NCBI GenBank assembly: GCA_937927825.1
Contig: CALFWV010000196.1
Span: forward strand, 1 to 36,006
From: an uncultured Caulobacterales bacterium
GTDB taxonomy: Bacteria > Pseudomonadota > Alphaproteobacteria > Caulobacterales > Maricaulaceae
Length of the DNA: 36,006 nucleotides
Direction: 5' to 3'
The notes under the pieces are model-generated. The model was not told the DNA's origin, ran no database searches, and was given only the letters and a program-made list of their open reading frames with translations. This document shows positions 9,379-16,159 of this stretch, in pieces (the first letter of the stretch is position 1; each line of letters opens with the position of its first letter). The translations under genes and the position numbers were made by a program.

Positions 9379-10011
9379 TTTAAAGGTCACACCATCGCAA
9401 ACGCGTTGAAACGATAATTTCAACATGGTTTGGTCGGTGTCCTTTGGCTGAAAGCAAGGGTTTTTACGAATGTTATCCTGCACAAGGACGCAGTAAACTA
9501 TGAGAGGTCACACCGACGCAGCTCGGAGAGTTGCCCGGTGCCCATACCCTGAAGGTCCGGCAAAAGCCGTGGCTTCGGTTAAACCACCAAGGCTCATCCA
9601 CCAGGTCCAGTCTGACAAGCTATTTCCTTCCGCCATTTTCACGGAACGGGTACCGGACGTCCCTGCGGTCCGCGACGGTATGACGAAATATTTTTGTTCT
9701 GCGTGTCTCTGTCGTTTCGTTTGCTCTCTTATTCGAATTAAGGTGGGATGTTCGCGTGGGTGGTCAGGCTCTGGTGCAAACCAGCGTTAAAAGTGTATGT
9801 TTTCGAGCCCTCCCGGCTTATTGCCAGAAAGCCCCACGCGACGACGCCTTTTCGCACTACCGGCCTAGCTGGACAGTCTCGGTCCAATAAGCTCTCGATA
9901 GGCCACCCAACTCCACTGACGTTACCCAGCTTCGTCCAATGACAAGCGTCGCTCCTTTCCAGCCAAGCCAACGTGCACATGGCCGCCCGTTGAAAGAAGA
10001 CAAGAATAAAT
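9379..10011. other. Gene-poor interval with dense short hairpins; possible structured RNA
   Basis: No convincing protein gene is visible in these 630 nt; the open frames present have unnatural composition. Instead many small inverted repeats occur. Examples are GTTGAAA/TTTCAAC (9405-9424), CGGC-AAAA-GCCG (9558-9569), TTCCG/CGGAA (9627-9645), a nested TACCG...GGAC / GTCC...CGGTA stem (9651-9680), and CTGGT-GCAA-ACCAG (9771-9784). The last has a GNRA tetraloop when read on the plus strand. A TTCGAAT heptaloop in a 5-bp stem (9728-9744) looks like a tRNA T-arm. The stretch AGGTCACACC-N-CGCA appears twice (near 9383 and 9503). I looked for RNase P, tmRNA, SRP and 6S hallmarks and found none decisive. 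The interval may encode an unidentified ncRNA or be decayed DNA. Confidence 0.4.
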
Positions 10012-10152
10012 ATGACCCACAAAACCCAAGTCGAGGATGGAGTTTCTGAAGTTTTTTATAAGTCGTTGGAAGGCGAAGATTTTCTGTTTCTACATAGGGG
10101 CAGAAATCAGGGACACATCATCACCCGTGATGATTACTGGACACTGGCATAA
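10012..10152 (+). CDS. Putative 46-residue small protein
   Basis: An ATG-to-TAA frame of 47 codons encodes a charged, soluble peptide (MTHKTQVEDGVSEVFYKSL then a Gly/Asp/Phe-rich stretch ending RDDYWTLA). Its amino-acid composition is protein-like: aromatic residues alternate with acids and there are no long low-complexity runs. An AAGAAG purine stretch lies about 15 nt upstream, rather far for a Shine-Dalgarno sequence. The 3' end overlaps the 3' end of the convergent monooxygenase-like gene by 19 nt. I do not recognise a family. It is either a genuine small protein or chance coding in an otherwise gene-free interval. Confidence 0.4.
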   Translation: MTHKTQVEDGVSEVFYKSLEGEDFLFLHRGRNQGHIITRDDYWTLA

Positions 10153-10421
10153 GTCTGAATATCCGGCGCACCTGCCAAACAGGGGCCTAGTTTTGGTTGC
10201 GCGGCGAGGAAGTAATCTGTTTGCCCGTGAGCGGATAAAGCGGCTTTATCTTTGTATTTTTCCATAAAGACATATTCGCCGCCCTCTTTAGATTTGTAGA
10301 GCTCATACAGGACGCAACCGGGTTCATTCGCAGTGACCTGTTCGACCAAGGCTTTGGCATGGGTTTCGAATTCTGTTTCCATGCCGGATTTGACAGTCAA
10401 TTTTGCGACAACAGCAATCAT
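10134..10421 (-). CDS. Antibiotic-biosynthesis-monooxygenase (ABM) domain protein, YgiN-like
   Basis: The product is a 95-residue ABM-fold protein. The start MIAVVAKLTVKSGMETEF, the central 'EPGCVLYELYKSKEGGEYVFMEKYKDKAALSAH' and the terminal segment match the dimeric alpha+beta barrel family that includes quinol monooxygenase YgiN and LsrG-type isomerases. The start at 10421 is chosen because GGAGAG lies 5-6 nt upstream; a longer in-frame extension to 10466 would read through the neighbouring terminator. Family members act on quinols, flavonoid-like compounds or signalling molecules without cofactors, so the substrate here is unknown. It is downstream of and codirectional with kdgK, but a strong terminator separates the two. 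Confidence 0.87.
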   Translation of the reverse strand: MIAVVAKLTVKSGMETEFETHAKALVEQVTANEPGCVLYELYKSKEGGEYVFMEKYKDKAALSAHGQTDYFLAAQPKLGPCLAGAPDIQTYASVQ

Positions 10422-10466
10422 AATACTCTCCAATAATTTCAGCCAGCGTGCCCTATTCTCCCCCAT

Positions 10467-10495
10467 AAAAAAAGGGGCAAGCCAAGGCCTGCCCC
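10467..10495 (-). terminator. Rho-independent terminator of the eda-kdgK operon
   Basis: Read on the minus strand, GGGGCA (from 10495) pairs with TGCCCC (ending 10474), and the loop itself contains a GGCC/GGCT mini-stem. Seven consecutive T residues follow at 10473-10467. It begins 26 nt after the kdgK stop and ends ahead of the monooxygenase-like gene start. Confidence 0.93.
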
Positions 10496-10520
10496 TTCCT
10501 CCCCAAAGTGTCGGATGGGT

Positions 10521-11558
10521 CTAACGCTGAACGCGTCCCGATCCGTCACCTCCCATAAGCGCTTCAACCTCTTTACGGTTCACGCGGTTGAAGTCACCCA
10601 AAACGGAATGTTTCAGGGCACTGCCGGCCACAGCGAATTCGAGGCTTTGCTGACGGTCTTCATAGAGGTTCAGCCCGGCGATAAAGGCAGAGGCGAAGCT
10701 GTCGCCGCCGCCGACGCGGTCAACGATGTCTGTCAGCTCATATTTCTTGGATGACAGGAAGCCGTTTTTGCGGTCCCGCATACAGGCGGACCAGCCATTA
10801 ATATTGGCGTTCACCGCCGCGCGGAGCGTAATCGCGATGGTGTCCATACCCGGATAAATATCGAGAACTTTCTGAGACAGCTCTTCATATTTGGACAGGT
10901 CGAGATGGCCGGAGCCGCTTTCGACATCAACGTCGACAGAAATGCCGAGAGACTTCTGGCAATCTTCTTCATTGGCAATGCCAACATCGACATATTTGAC
11001 GAGGTCTTTCATGACTTCCGGTGCGGTCTTGCCATATTTCCACAGCTTGCCGCGGAAGTTAAAATCACAGGACACAGTGAGGCCCGCTTTTTGCGCGGCT
11101 TGCACACATTCCATGGACAGGTCAGCGGAGCCTTGCGACAGGGCCGGGGTGATGCCCGTGATATGCAGCCATTTCGCGCCTTTGAAGATTGTTGGCCAAT
11201 CAAAGTCACCGACTTTGGCTTCACAAATAGAGGACGCCGCGCGGTCATAAATCACTTTGGACGCCCGTTGGTTCGCCCCTGTTTCAAGATAATAAATGCC
11301 AACGCGGTCACCTTGGCGTTTGACGTGCTGCGTATTCACGCCCAAGGCGCGGAGCGAGTTGATTGCGCTTTGCCCGATATCGTTATCCGGCAATGCGGAA
11401 ATGAAACCTGCATCTAAGCCATAGTTACAAAGGGAGACGGCGACGTTGGCTTCCCCGCCACCAAATGTGGCTTCAAATGCCGGAGATTGGAAAAAGCGCT
11501 CATAGCCATTCGTCCGCAGACGCAGCATGATTTCGCCGAAAGATAGAAAGTCAGTCAT
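10521..11558 (-). CDS. kdgK: 2-keto-3-deoxygluconate kinase (PfkB family)
   Basis: This 345-residue ribokinase/PfkB-fold sugar kinase has the N-terminal 'FGEIMLRL' strand, substrate loop [12 protein letters not shown] (32-43), PfkB signature near '[10 protein letters not shown]' (164-173) and the C-terminal signature [16 protein letters not shown] (280-295), with catalytic base Asp286. The FNFRxKLW segment is typical of KDG kinases. The enzyme phosphorylates 2-keto-3-deoxy-D-gluconate to KDPG with ATP in the cytoplasm. It lies 12 nt downstream of the KDPG aldolase gene, which uses its product, with GAGGA as ribosome binding site. In this locus it handles KDG produced from alginate monomer after DEH reduction. 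I am confident of the family and fairly sure of KDG as substrate because of the neighbours. Confidence 0.92.
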   Translation of the reverse strand: MTDFLSFGEIMLRLRTNGYERFFQSPAFEATFGGGEANVAVSLCNYGLDAGFISALPDNDIGQSAINSLRALGVNTQHVKRQGDRVGIYYLETGANQRASKVIYDRAASSICEAKVGDFDWPTIFKGAKWLHITGITPALSQGSADLSMECVQAAQKAGLTVSCDFNFRGKLWKYGKTAPEVMKDLVKYVDVGIANEEDCQKSLGISVDVDVESGSGHLDLSKYEELSQKVLDIYPGMDTIAITLRAAVNANINGWSACMRDRKNGFLSSKKYELTDIVDRVGGGDSFASAFIAGLNLYEDRQQSLEFAVAGSALKHSVLGDFNRVNRKEVEALMGGDGSGRVQR

Positions 11559-11570
11559 AGGTAGGTCCTC

Positions 11571-12200
11571 TTACGCGTTTGCGATGGCGATCGCGTCTTT
11601 TGCTAATTTTGTGATGGCCGCGAAATCACCGGCTTCGATGGCCGCCGCAGGGGTGAGCCAAGAGCCGCCGCAGGCAATCACGGCGGGCACAGCTAAATAT
11701 TCGTGAAGATTGGCCGGACTGACGCCGCCAGTCGGCATAAAGCGCATGTCGCGGTAGACGGCCGATAAGGCCTTCAGCATTTTCGGGCCGCCCACGACTG
11801 ATGCCGGGAAAAGCTTGACCAGTCCAAGGCCCATATTCCGAGCGAGGAGAGCTTCCGACGGTGTCGCGATGCCCGGTAGGATTGGAATATCGGCGGCTTG
11901 GGCCACTTTGACAGAGGCCGGATCAAGACCGGGCGAGACTATAAATGTGGCGCCGCGGCGAATAACTTCTTGGCTTTGATCCGCACTAAGAACCGTCCCT
12001 GCCCCGACATGGGCATGGGGAAATTCTTTAGCAATCGCTTCGAGGCAATCAAGTGCTGCGTCCGTCCGCAAGACAACTTCGAGCACGTCCAGACCGCCCT
12101 CGAGCAAGGCTTCTGAAATTTTCAGGGCTGTTTTGGAGTCGTCTGATTGGACCAAAGGGACAACCCGTTTAGCTTCCAATGAGTTTAACAGTGCGCTCAT
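11571..12200 (-). CDS. eda: 2-keto-3-deoxy-6-phosphogluconate (KDPG) aldolase
   Basis: The product is a 209-residue class I aldolase of the Eda family. Visible residues are the general acid/base Glu41 in LEVVLRT (39-45), the phosphate and carboxylate loops GAGTV (66-70) and GIATPSEA, the Schiff-base Lys129 in VKLFPAS (128-134), and 'MPTGGVSPANL'. It splits KDPG into pyruvate and glyceraldehyde-3-phosphate, the last step of the Entner-Doudoroff branch fed by alginate. I placed the start at 12200, where GAGGAAAG stands 5 nt upstream. An upstream extension to 12290 would run through the divergent promoter and operator boxes and is unlikely. It is first in the eda-kdgK operon. Confidence 0.94.
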   Translation of the reverse strand: MSALLNSLEAKRVVPLVQSDDSKTALKISEALLEGGLDVLEVVLRTDAALDCLEAIAKEFPHAHVGAGTVLSADQSQEVIRRGATFIVSPGLDPASVKVAQAADIPILPGIATPSEALLARNMGLGLVKLFPASVVGGPKMLKALSAVYRDMRFMPTGGVSPANLHEYLAVPAVIACGGSWLTPAAAIEAGDFAAITKLAKDAIAIANA

Positions 12201-12277
12201 TAATCTTTCCTCTGTTTTGTTTGCACAGGGAATGAGGAAGCACGCCGCGCCCCAAAACTTTCCCTGCAATCTTTTTA

Positions 12278-12317
12278 TTGACAGTTCCATATTTGGAACT
12301 TAATTCCTTATTTGGAA
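12278..12317 (+). promoter_or_regulatory. Probable iclR-gene promoter with twin TTCC-N6-GGAA operators
   Basis: TTGACA at 12278-12283 is followed 17 nt later by TAATTC, a weak -10. Two near-identical 14-nt boxes, TTCCATATTTGGAA (12285-12298) and TTCCTTATTTGGAA (12304-12317), lie 19 bp apart centre to centre. The first is in the spacer and the second covers and follows the -10. IclR-family proteins bind short palindromes of this sort, so autoregulation by the adjacent regulator is likely. Confidence 0.7.
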
Positions 12318-12344
12318 TAGTGATGAAATCCATACCGATTGTCA
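12304..12344 (-). promoter_or_regulatory. Probable eda-kdgK promoter
   Basis: On the minus strand TTGACA (12344-12339) is followed by a 17-nt spacer and CACTAT (12321-12316), with the second TTCC-N6-GGAA box overlapping and directly downstream of the -10. A half-site ATACCGATT (12332-12340, plus strand), like the halves of the large palindrome ahead of the GntR gene, overlaps the -35. Binding of the IclR-type regulator here would block eda-kdgK transcription. Confidence 0.6.
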
Positions 12345-12386
12345 AGCCTTGCGCCGTGGTTTTCTAGACTGAAAGACTCAAAATTT

Positions 12387-13124
12387 ATGTCCTCTCTTGC
12401 CAATGCTTTTCACATCATCGAGCATGTCGTGGCAGAGCAAGCCAATGGGCTGAATTTTACGCAAATTCTGAAGCGTTCGAGTTTACCGCGCTCCAGCGCG
12501 CATCGCCTTTTGAAAGAGCTCACCGCGCTGGGTGTGCTTACATATGAGCCAGAGACAAAGACCTATCGCGGAGGATTTTCTCTCGCCGCATTGGGCGCGC
12601 AGGTCACATCCAATTTGGACATTCGCCAAGCTTGTCGCCCTGCCCTGAAAGCCCTGCATGAAACAGCGGGGAATGTTGTAACGCTCAGCATTTGCGGTGA
12701 GGATAGCGGCATTTATATTGATAAGATTGAAGCCAGTGATTTTGGCCTGAGGCTGCATTCCGAAATCGGAAAATCCTTTCCCCTTCACTGTACCGCAATG
12801 GGAAAAGTGCATTTGGCACACGGGTCCGATACGCTGCGCCGACGGGTTCTGAGCGGCAAATTGGAAGCCTATACCGAGGCCACGATTACGAAACCTAAGG
12901 ACCTCATGTCGGAGCTGGAACGCGTCCGCACGCAAGGCTATGCGATTGACGATGAGGAAATTTCACGCGGGCTGACCTGTATCGGCGCACCTATTTTTGG
13001 TCTCAATGGCGAGGTCATTGCCGCGATGAGCCTTACAGCGCCAAGCCATGTTTATGAAAACGGAATTTCCGGCACGGTCCTGCAATCCGTCTTGGCGCAC
13101 GCAAAACAAGCGTCACTGTCCTAA
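12387..13124 (+). CDS. IclR-family transcriptional regulator of KDG catabolism
   Basis: This 245-residue regulator has an N-terminal winged helix-turn-helix (about 5-65; 'FTQILKRSSLPRSSAHRLLKELTALGVL' is the recognition region) and a C-terminal IclR effector domain (about 80-245). The effector domain includes 'GKSFPLHCTAMGKVHLAH' and the conserved 'RGYAIDDEE' loop in the form TQGYAIDDEEISRGLTCIGAPIF. IclR-type KdgR proteins in other bacteria repress pectin and KDG genes and respond to KDG, so the divergent position next to eda-kdgK suggests the same job. The ATG at 12387 is chosen; an upstream TTG at 12339 would start inside the eda promoter. It converges with the hydratase gene, leaving 3 nt between them. 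Confidence 0.88.
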   Translation: MSSLANAFHIIEHVVAEQANGLNFTQILKRSSLPRSSAHRLLKELTALGVLTYEPETKTYRGGFSLAALGAQVTSNLDIRQACRPALKALHETAGNVVTLSICGEDSGIYIDKIEASDFGLRLHSEIGKSFPLHCTAMGKVHLAHGSDTLRRRVLSGKLEAYTEATITKPKDLMSELERVRTQGYAIDDEEISRGLTCIGAPIFGLNGEVIAAMSLTAPSHVYENGISGTVLQSVLAHAKQASLS

Positions 13125-13127
13125 CGA

Positions 13128-13940
13128 TCAGGCGGCCGGTTTGCGCGGAACCATCTTCAATTCATATTCGGCCAAATCGCCAAATTTAATCGTCGATTTC
13201 GTGCCCACGTGAGATTGATGCACGCCCGTTATCGCGCCGCTGGAAATTAAACACGTCTCCGGCAAGTCGATTTTCCCTTTTAAGCTGATGAAGTGATTCA
13301 GGATAAATCGCAGCGCGCCCAATGGTCCGTTTTCTCCTAAATTTGGCGTTGCACGGCCAATCTCGACATCATCAATGGTCAACACGACATCTATTTTCGA
13401 CAAATCCTCCAAGATAGACAGCGGCGCTTCCGGTCCCAGAACCACACCCGCATTATTACCAAGATCGGAAATGATAGAGCCCGGCCCCAAGTCATTGACC
13501 AAGAGGTTTGGCGAGCTGGCAATCTCTGCGCCCAAATGAACGCGGGAAATAAAGGCATGTGTCTCTTCGACAGTTTCGAGTGGCTTATCTAATTTGTCCA
13601 AATCTTTGAGGACAAAAACAAGCTCTGCCTCATACGCCGCGAAGCCGCCTTCAAAGACCGTAACTTCAAGCGAGTCGCCCGTTTTAACTGTATAGCGTTG
13701 GTCAGCGAACATCGGTCCGGCCAGCCAATTTGTCGGGAATTGCGCGCGCCATTTCTCCGGAACACCGCCGACTTTAAACCCGATGAGATCCGAGTCCCAT
13801 TTAGATATCGCATCCATCTGCACGGCATAGGCCTGGTCTAATGTTTGCGGTATATCCGCTGGAAATCCTTTTATCGGCTGACAGGCTCGGCGCGCGAAAA
13901 GGACGGCATCCGAAATTGGTTTTGCATTAAAATTTTTCAT
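13128..13940 (-). CDS. Fumarylacetoacetase-fold hydratase/dehydratase (2-keto-4-pentenoate hydratase-like)
   Basis: This 270-residue protein resembles the MhpD/2-keto-4-pentenoate hydratase branch of the FAH superfamily. It has IGFKVGG (53-59), a metal-binding ExE in YEAELVFVL (Glu104, Glu106), a further acidic ligand near 'HLGAEIASS', and the late 'LISSGAITGVHQSHVG' segment where hydratases carry SG..TG. The FAH fold also includes 2-keto-3-deoxy-sugar-acid dehydratases and diketo-acid hydrolases, so action on a 2-keto-3-deoxy acid derived from alginate is plausible. It is the third gene of the PL6-PL17 operon, 32 nt after PL17. It is not a standard member of alginate loci and its substrate is unknown. 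Confidence 0.85.
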   Translation of the reverse strand: MKNFNAKPISDAVLFARRACQPIKGFPADIPQTLDQAYAVQMDAISKWDSDLIGFKVGGVPEKWRAQFPTNWLAGPMFADQRYTVKTGDSLEVTVFEGGFAAYEAELVFVLKDLDKLDKPLETVEETHAFISRVHLGAEIASSPNLLVNDLGPGSIISDLGNNAGVVLGPEAPLSILEDLSKIDVVLTIDDVEIGRATPNLGENGPLGALRFILNHFISLKGKIDLPETCLISSGAITGVHQSHVGTKSTIKFGDLAEYELKMVPRKPAA

Positions 13941-13972
13941 AGAGTTATCTTGATATACGCTTGGGTTAAAAT

Positions 13973-16159
13973 TTATTTCTGTGCCGCAAGATGCGTGTCA
14001 GAATGAAAAAGTTTGAAGGGCCCCGTCCAACTCATCGTTTTTCCATTGACGTCAACACTATGTGTTCCGTCCGGATTATCTTCTGCACCCAAACCGAGGC
14101 CGACAGTCTCGCCAGCTTTCGTTTCAATCAAGATAAATTCGGCGGCGCCGCTCTCAAAATGAGAGACGGATTTCACCTGACTGTAACTTCCAATCGTATA
14201 TTCGGCGGTTGGGTTATAATCTCCATGGGGCTCAATAATCGACGCAAAAGAAACACCGCCGGTGGTCTTTGCGCGGAGCATAAATCCAGGCTCAGGTTTC
14301 AAGCTGAAATTCGGATCATTCGCGCCAATCTGTGTGAAGACAATTTTAGTGTTCTCCGGAACAGAAGATGTGAGGGAATAAAATTTCTGGTCCAGCAGCC
14401 AAGTGACTTGCGATATCTCGTTCACAGGGTCAGCTTCCGCGACTTTCCAAAGATACTGATAACCATTTTTTGTGCCCAAGGGTGAGCGCGACAAAGGGTC
14501 GGCCTGAAGCTCAAAATTGGTGTCAATCAAATGACCATTATAATGAAACGGCAAATCATAACTATGCGTGCCGTCTGCGTGCCCCTCGACAAGATCAATA
14601 ATGATGGGGCCGGAGAAGGCGGCGTCTTCAATCATTGCGACGGTCCGGCCAATCCGAACATCGTCATAAGCCGTTGAGATTTCCGCAGAGGTCCCCTTCA
14701 ATCCATCCTCATTGACGAAGCGCCCTAATGTCGGTGCATGTTGATTTCCAATGCGCACGTCCCCGTTAAAGTGGCTGGTTTCATCAACGACTAGCGCATT
14801 ATGCGCGACGGTTTGTTTAGCGTATTTATTATTTTCTGGCAGATAATGCCCGCCATATTTGGCTTCAATATTCAAGAAACGCGCGGCGCCATAATCCCGC
14901 AAAATTTCGTGTCCCGCATCATAGACAAGGATGCCCATCTTATCGAAATGCCCGTGGCCAAGACCTTGCGATGTATTTTTCGCAACCAAAACCAAGCCAT
15001 TCGGATCGGCCGAAGCCCGGAGAATATCGAGCGCACCTTGGTCGCCGTTTTGACCGTCACCCATACGCATAGACTTATAGTCAAATGGTGTCGCTTTTCC
15101 GGCCGCCAGGTCTTGAGACACCTTCCGGCTCTCGGGCGTCAGAACAAAGGTATCTTGTTCTGCCGCAATGGACAGCAAGCCGGTATCCCCCGTGAGATCA
15201 TAGACAATCGCAACGGCGTGGACCAGCTCATCCGTTCGAATACCTTTTTCTTTAATGGCATCATTAATAGGAAAGAAAAGTCCGCCATAAGCTTGATGAA
15301 TTAATCCGTAGGTCGCTTTTTTTAAAATGCCGTCGCGTTTTTCGAAAATCTTCTGTTCCGGATTATTTTTCTCAACGGCTTGAGCAAAGATGACGAATGG
15401 CTTGAGCGCGAAGCGGTGATAATAAGGGCCTTCATTATAATATCCATCCGGCGAGAAGAGGACGTCCATTTGCTTGAGGAAGCCCGCCTCCCCGGATTTA
15501 TCCAACCCCATCAAGGCCTGCTCGACATAGTCTTCATCACCAATGGCATAGCCCGTCAGGCCGACCGCTGCGGTTGCCCATGTCCCGTGATTATGGACCT
15601 TGTTAAATGTCTCTGGCGCCCCGACGGATAAGAAATCGGCCATATTACGGAGGAGGTCCGTTTCAATTTTCTCTCTTTCATCCTCTGACAATGTCTCTTT
15701 GATTGCACTATAGGTTTGAGAGATATTCAGCAGGAACATGCTTTCATTTAAATTTTGCCAGAACATTCGCCCGGGAGATTGTTCTTTCTTGGCCGGATGT
15801 AAGTCCCACTGCGGATAGACCTCCGCATAATCCAGCATAGCTTGGCCGGCGAATTCAGCATATTTCTTTTCGCCGGTCAGTTTATAGAGTTGGCCAACAT
15901 CATAGAGCATAAACCCATTCGCTTTGTGCGTTTCATGGGTATATCCGCCGCCCGGATCTTTTGGCACGGGGATGGTGAGAGGCGCTGCCATGGCGACATC
16001 CAATTTCGCCTGAGCCATCTTCAAAGTTTTATCAAACCCCGAAACAGATTGAGAGGATTTATATGTGTTTGTCATTTGGGACGGCGCATCCGAAGCCGTC
16101 TGCTGCCCACAGGCAGCGAGACTGAAAGCGGCTGTCATCAGAAGAAAAGACCGTATCAT
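13973..16159 (-). CDS. PL17 oligoalginate lyase (lipoprotein)
   Basis: This 728-residue protein carries a lipoprotein signal (MIRSFLLMTAAFSLAAC, lipid-attachment Cys17). An (alpha/alpha) toroid domain (about 40-360) is followed by a heparinase II/III-like beta-sandwich domain (about 370-720). Candidate catalytic residues match PL17 exolyases such as Alg17C: Asn190-His191 in KVHNHGTW, Tyr246/Tyr247 in NEGPYYHR, and the His pair in GLGHGHFDK (402, 404). PL17 enzymes release unsaturated monouronate from the ends of alginate oligosaccharides, which rearranges to DEH. Length fits the family. Its ATG overlaps the stop of the PL6 gene (ATGA), so the endo and exo enzymes are translationally coupled. 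Location is probably the periplasm or inner leaflet of the outer membrane. Confidence 0.93.
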   Translation of the reverse strand: MIRSFLLMTAAFSLAACGQQTASDAPSQMTNTYKSSQSVSGFDKTLKMAQAKLDVAMAAPLTIPVPKDPGGGYTHETHKANGFMLYDVGQLYKLTGEKKYAEFAGQAMLDYAEVYPQWDLHPAKKEQSPGRMFWQNLNESMFLLNISQTYSAIKETLSEDEREKIETDLLRNMADFLSVGAPETFNKVHNHGTWATAAVGLTGYAIGDEDYVEQALMGLDKSGEAGFLKQMDVLFSPDGYYNEGPYYHRFALKPFVIFAQAVEKNNPEQKIFEKRDGILKKATYGLIHQAYGGLFFPINDAIKEKGIRTDELVHAVAIVYDLTGDTGLLSIAAEQDTFVLTPESRKVSQDLAAGKATPFDYKSMRMGDGQNGDQGALDILRASADPNGLVLVAKNTSQGLGHGHFDKMGILVYDAGHEILRDYGAARFLNIEAKYGGHYLPENNKYAKQTVAHNALVVDETSHFNGDVRIGNQHAPTLGRFVNEDGLKGTSAEISTAYDDVRIGRTVAMIEDAAFSGPIIIDLVEGHADGTHSYDLPFHYNGHLIDTNFELQADPLSRSPLGTKNGYQYLWKVAEADPVNEISQVTWLLDQKFYSLTSSVPENTKIVFTQIGANDPNFSLKPEPGFMLRAKTTGGVSFASIIEPHGDYNPTAEYTIGSYSQVKSVSHFESGAAEFILIETKAGETVGLGLGAEDNPDGTHSVDVNGKTMSWTGPFKLFHSDTHLAAQK

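Noticed and set aside
9480-10011. RNase P, tmRNA, SRP or 6S RNA
   Set aside because: I searched for GAGGAAAGTCC, ACAGAA-type RNase P cores, a tmRNA tag and CCA-ended acceptor, and the SRP GGAA loop; none was convincing, so only a generic candidate is reported.
9500-10022. Open frames of 64-96 codons on both strands
   Set aside because: They overlap one another, lack ribosome binding sites and have low-complexity, Arg/Ser/Cys-rich composition typical of non-coding structured DNA.
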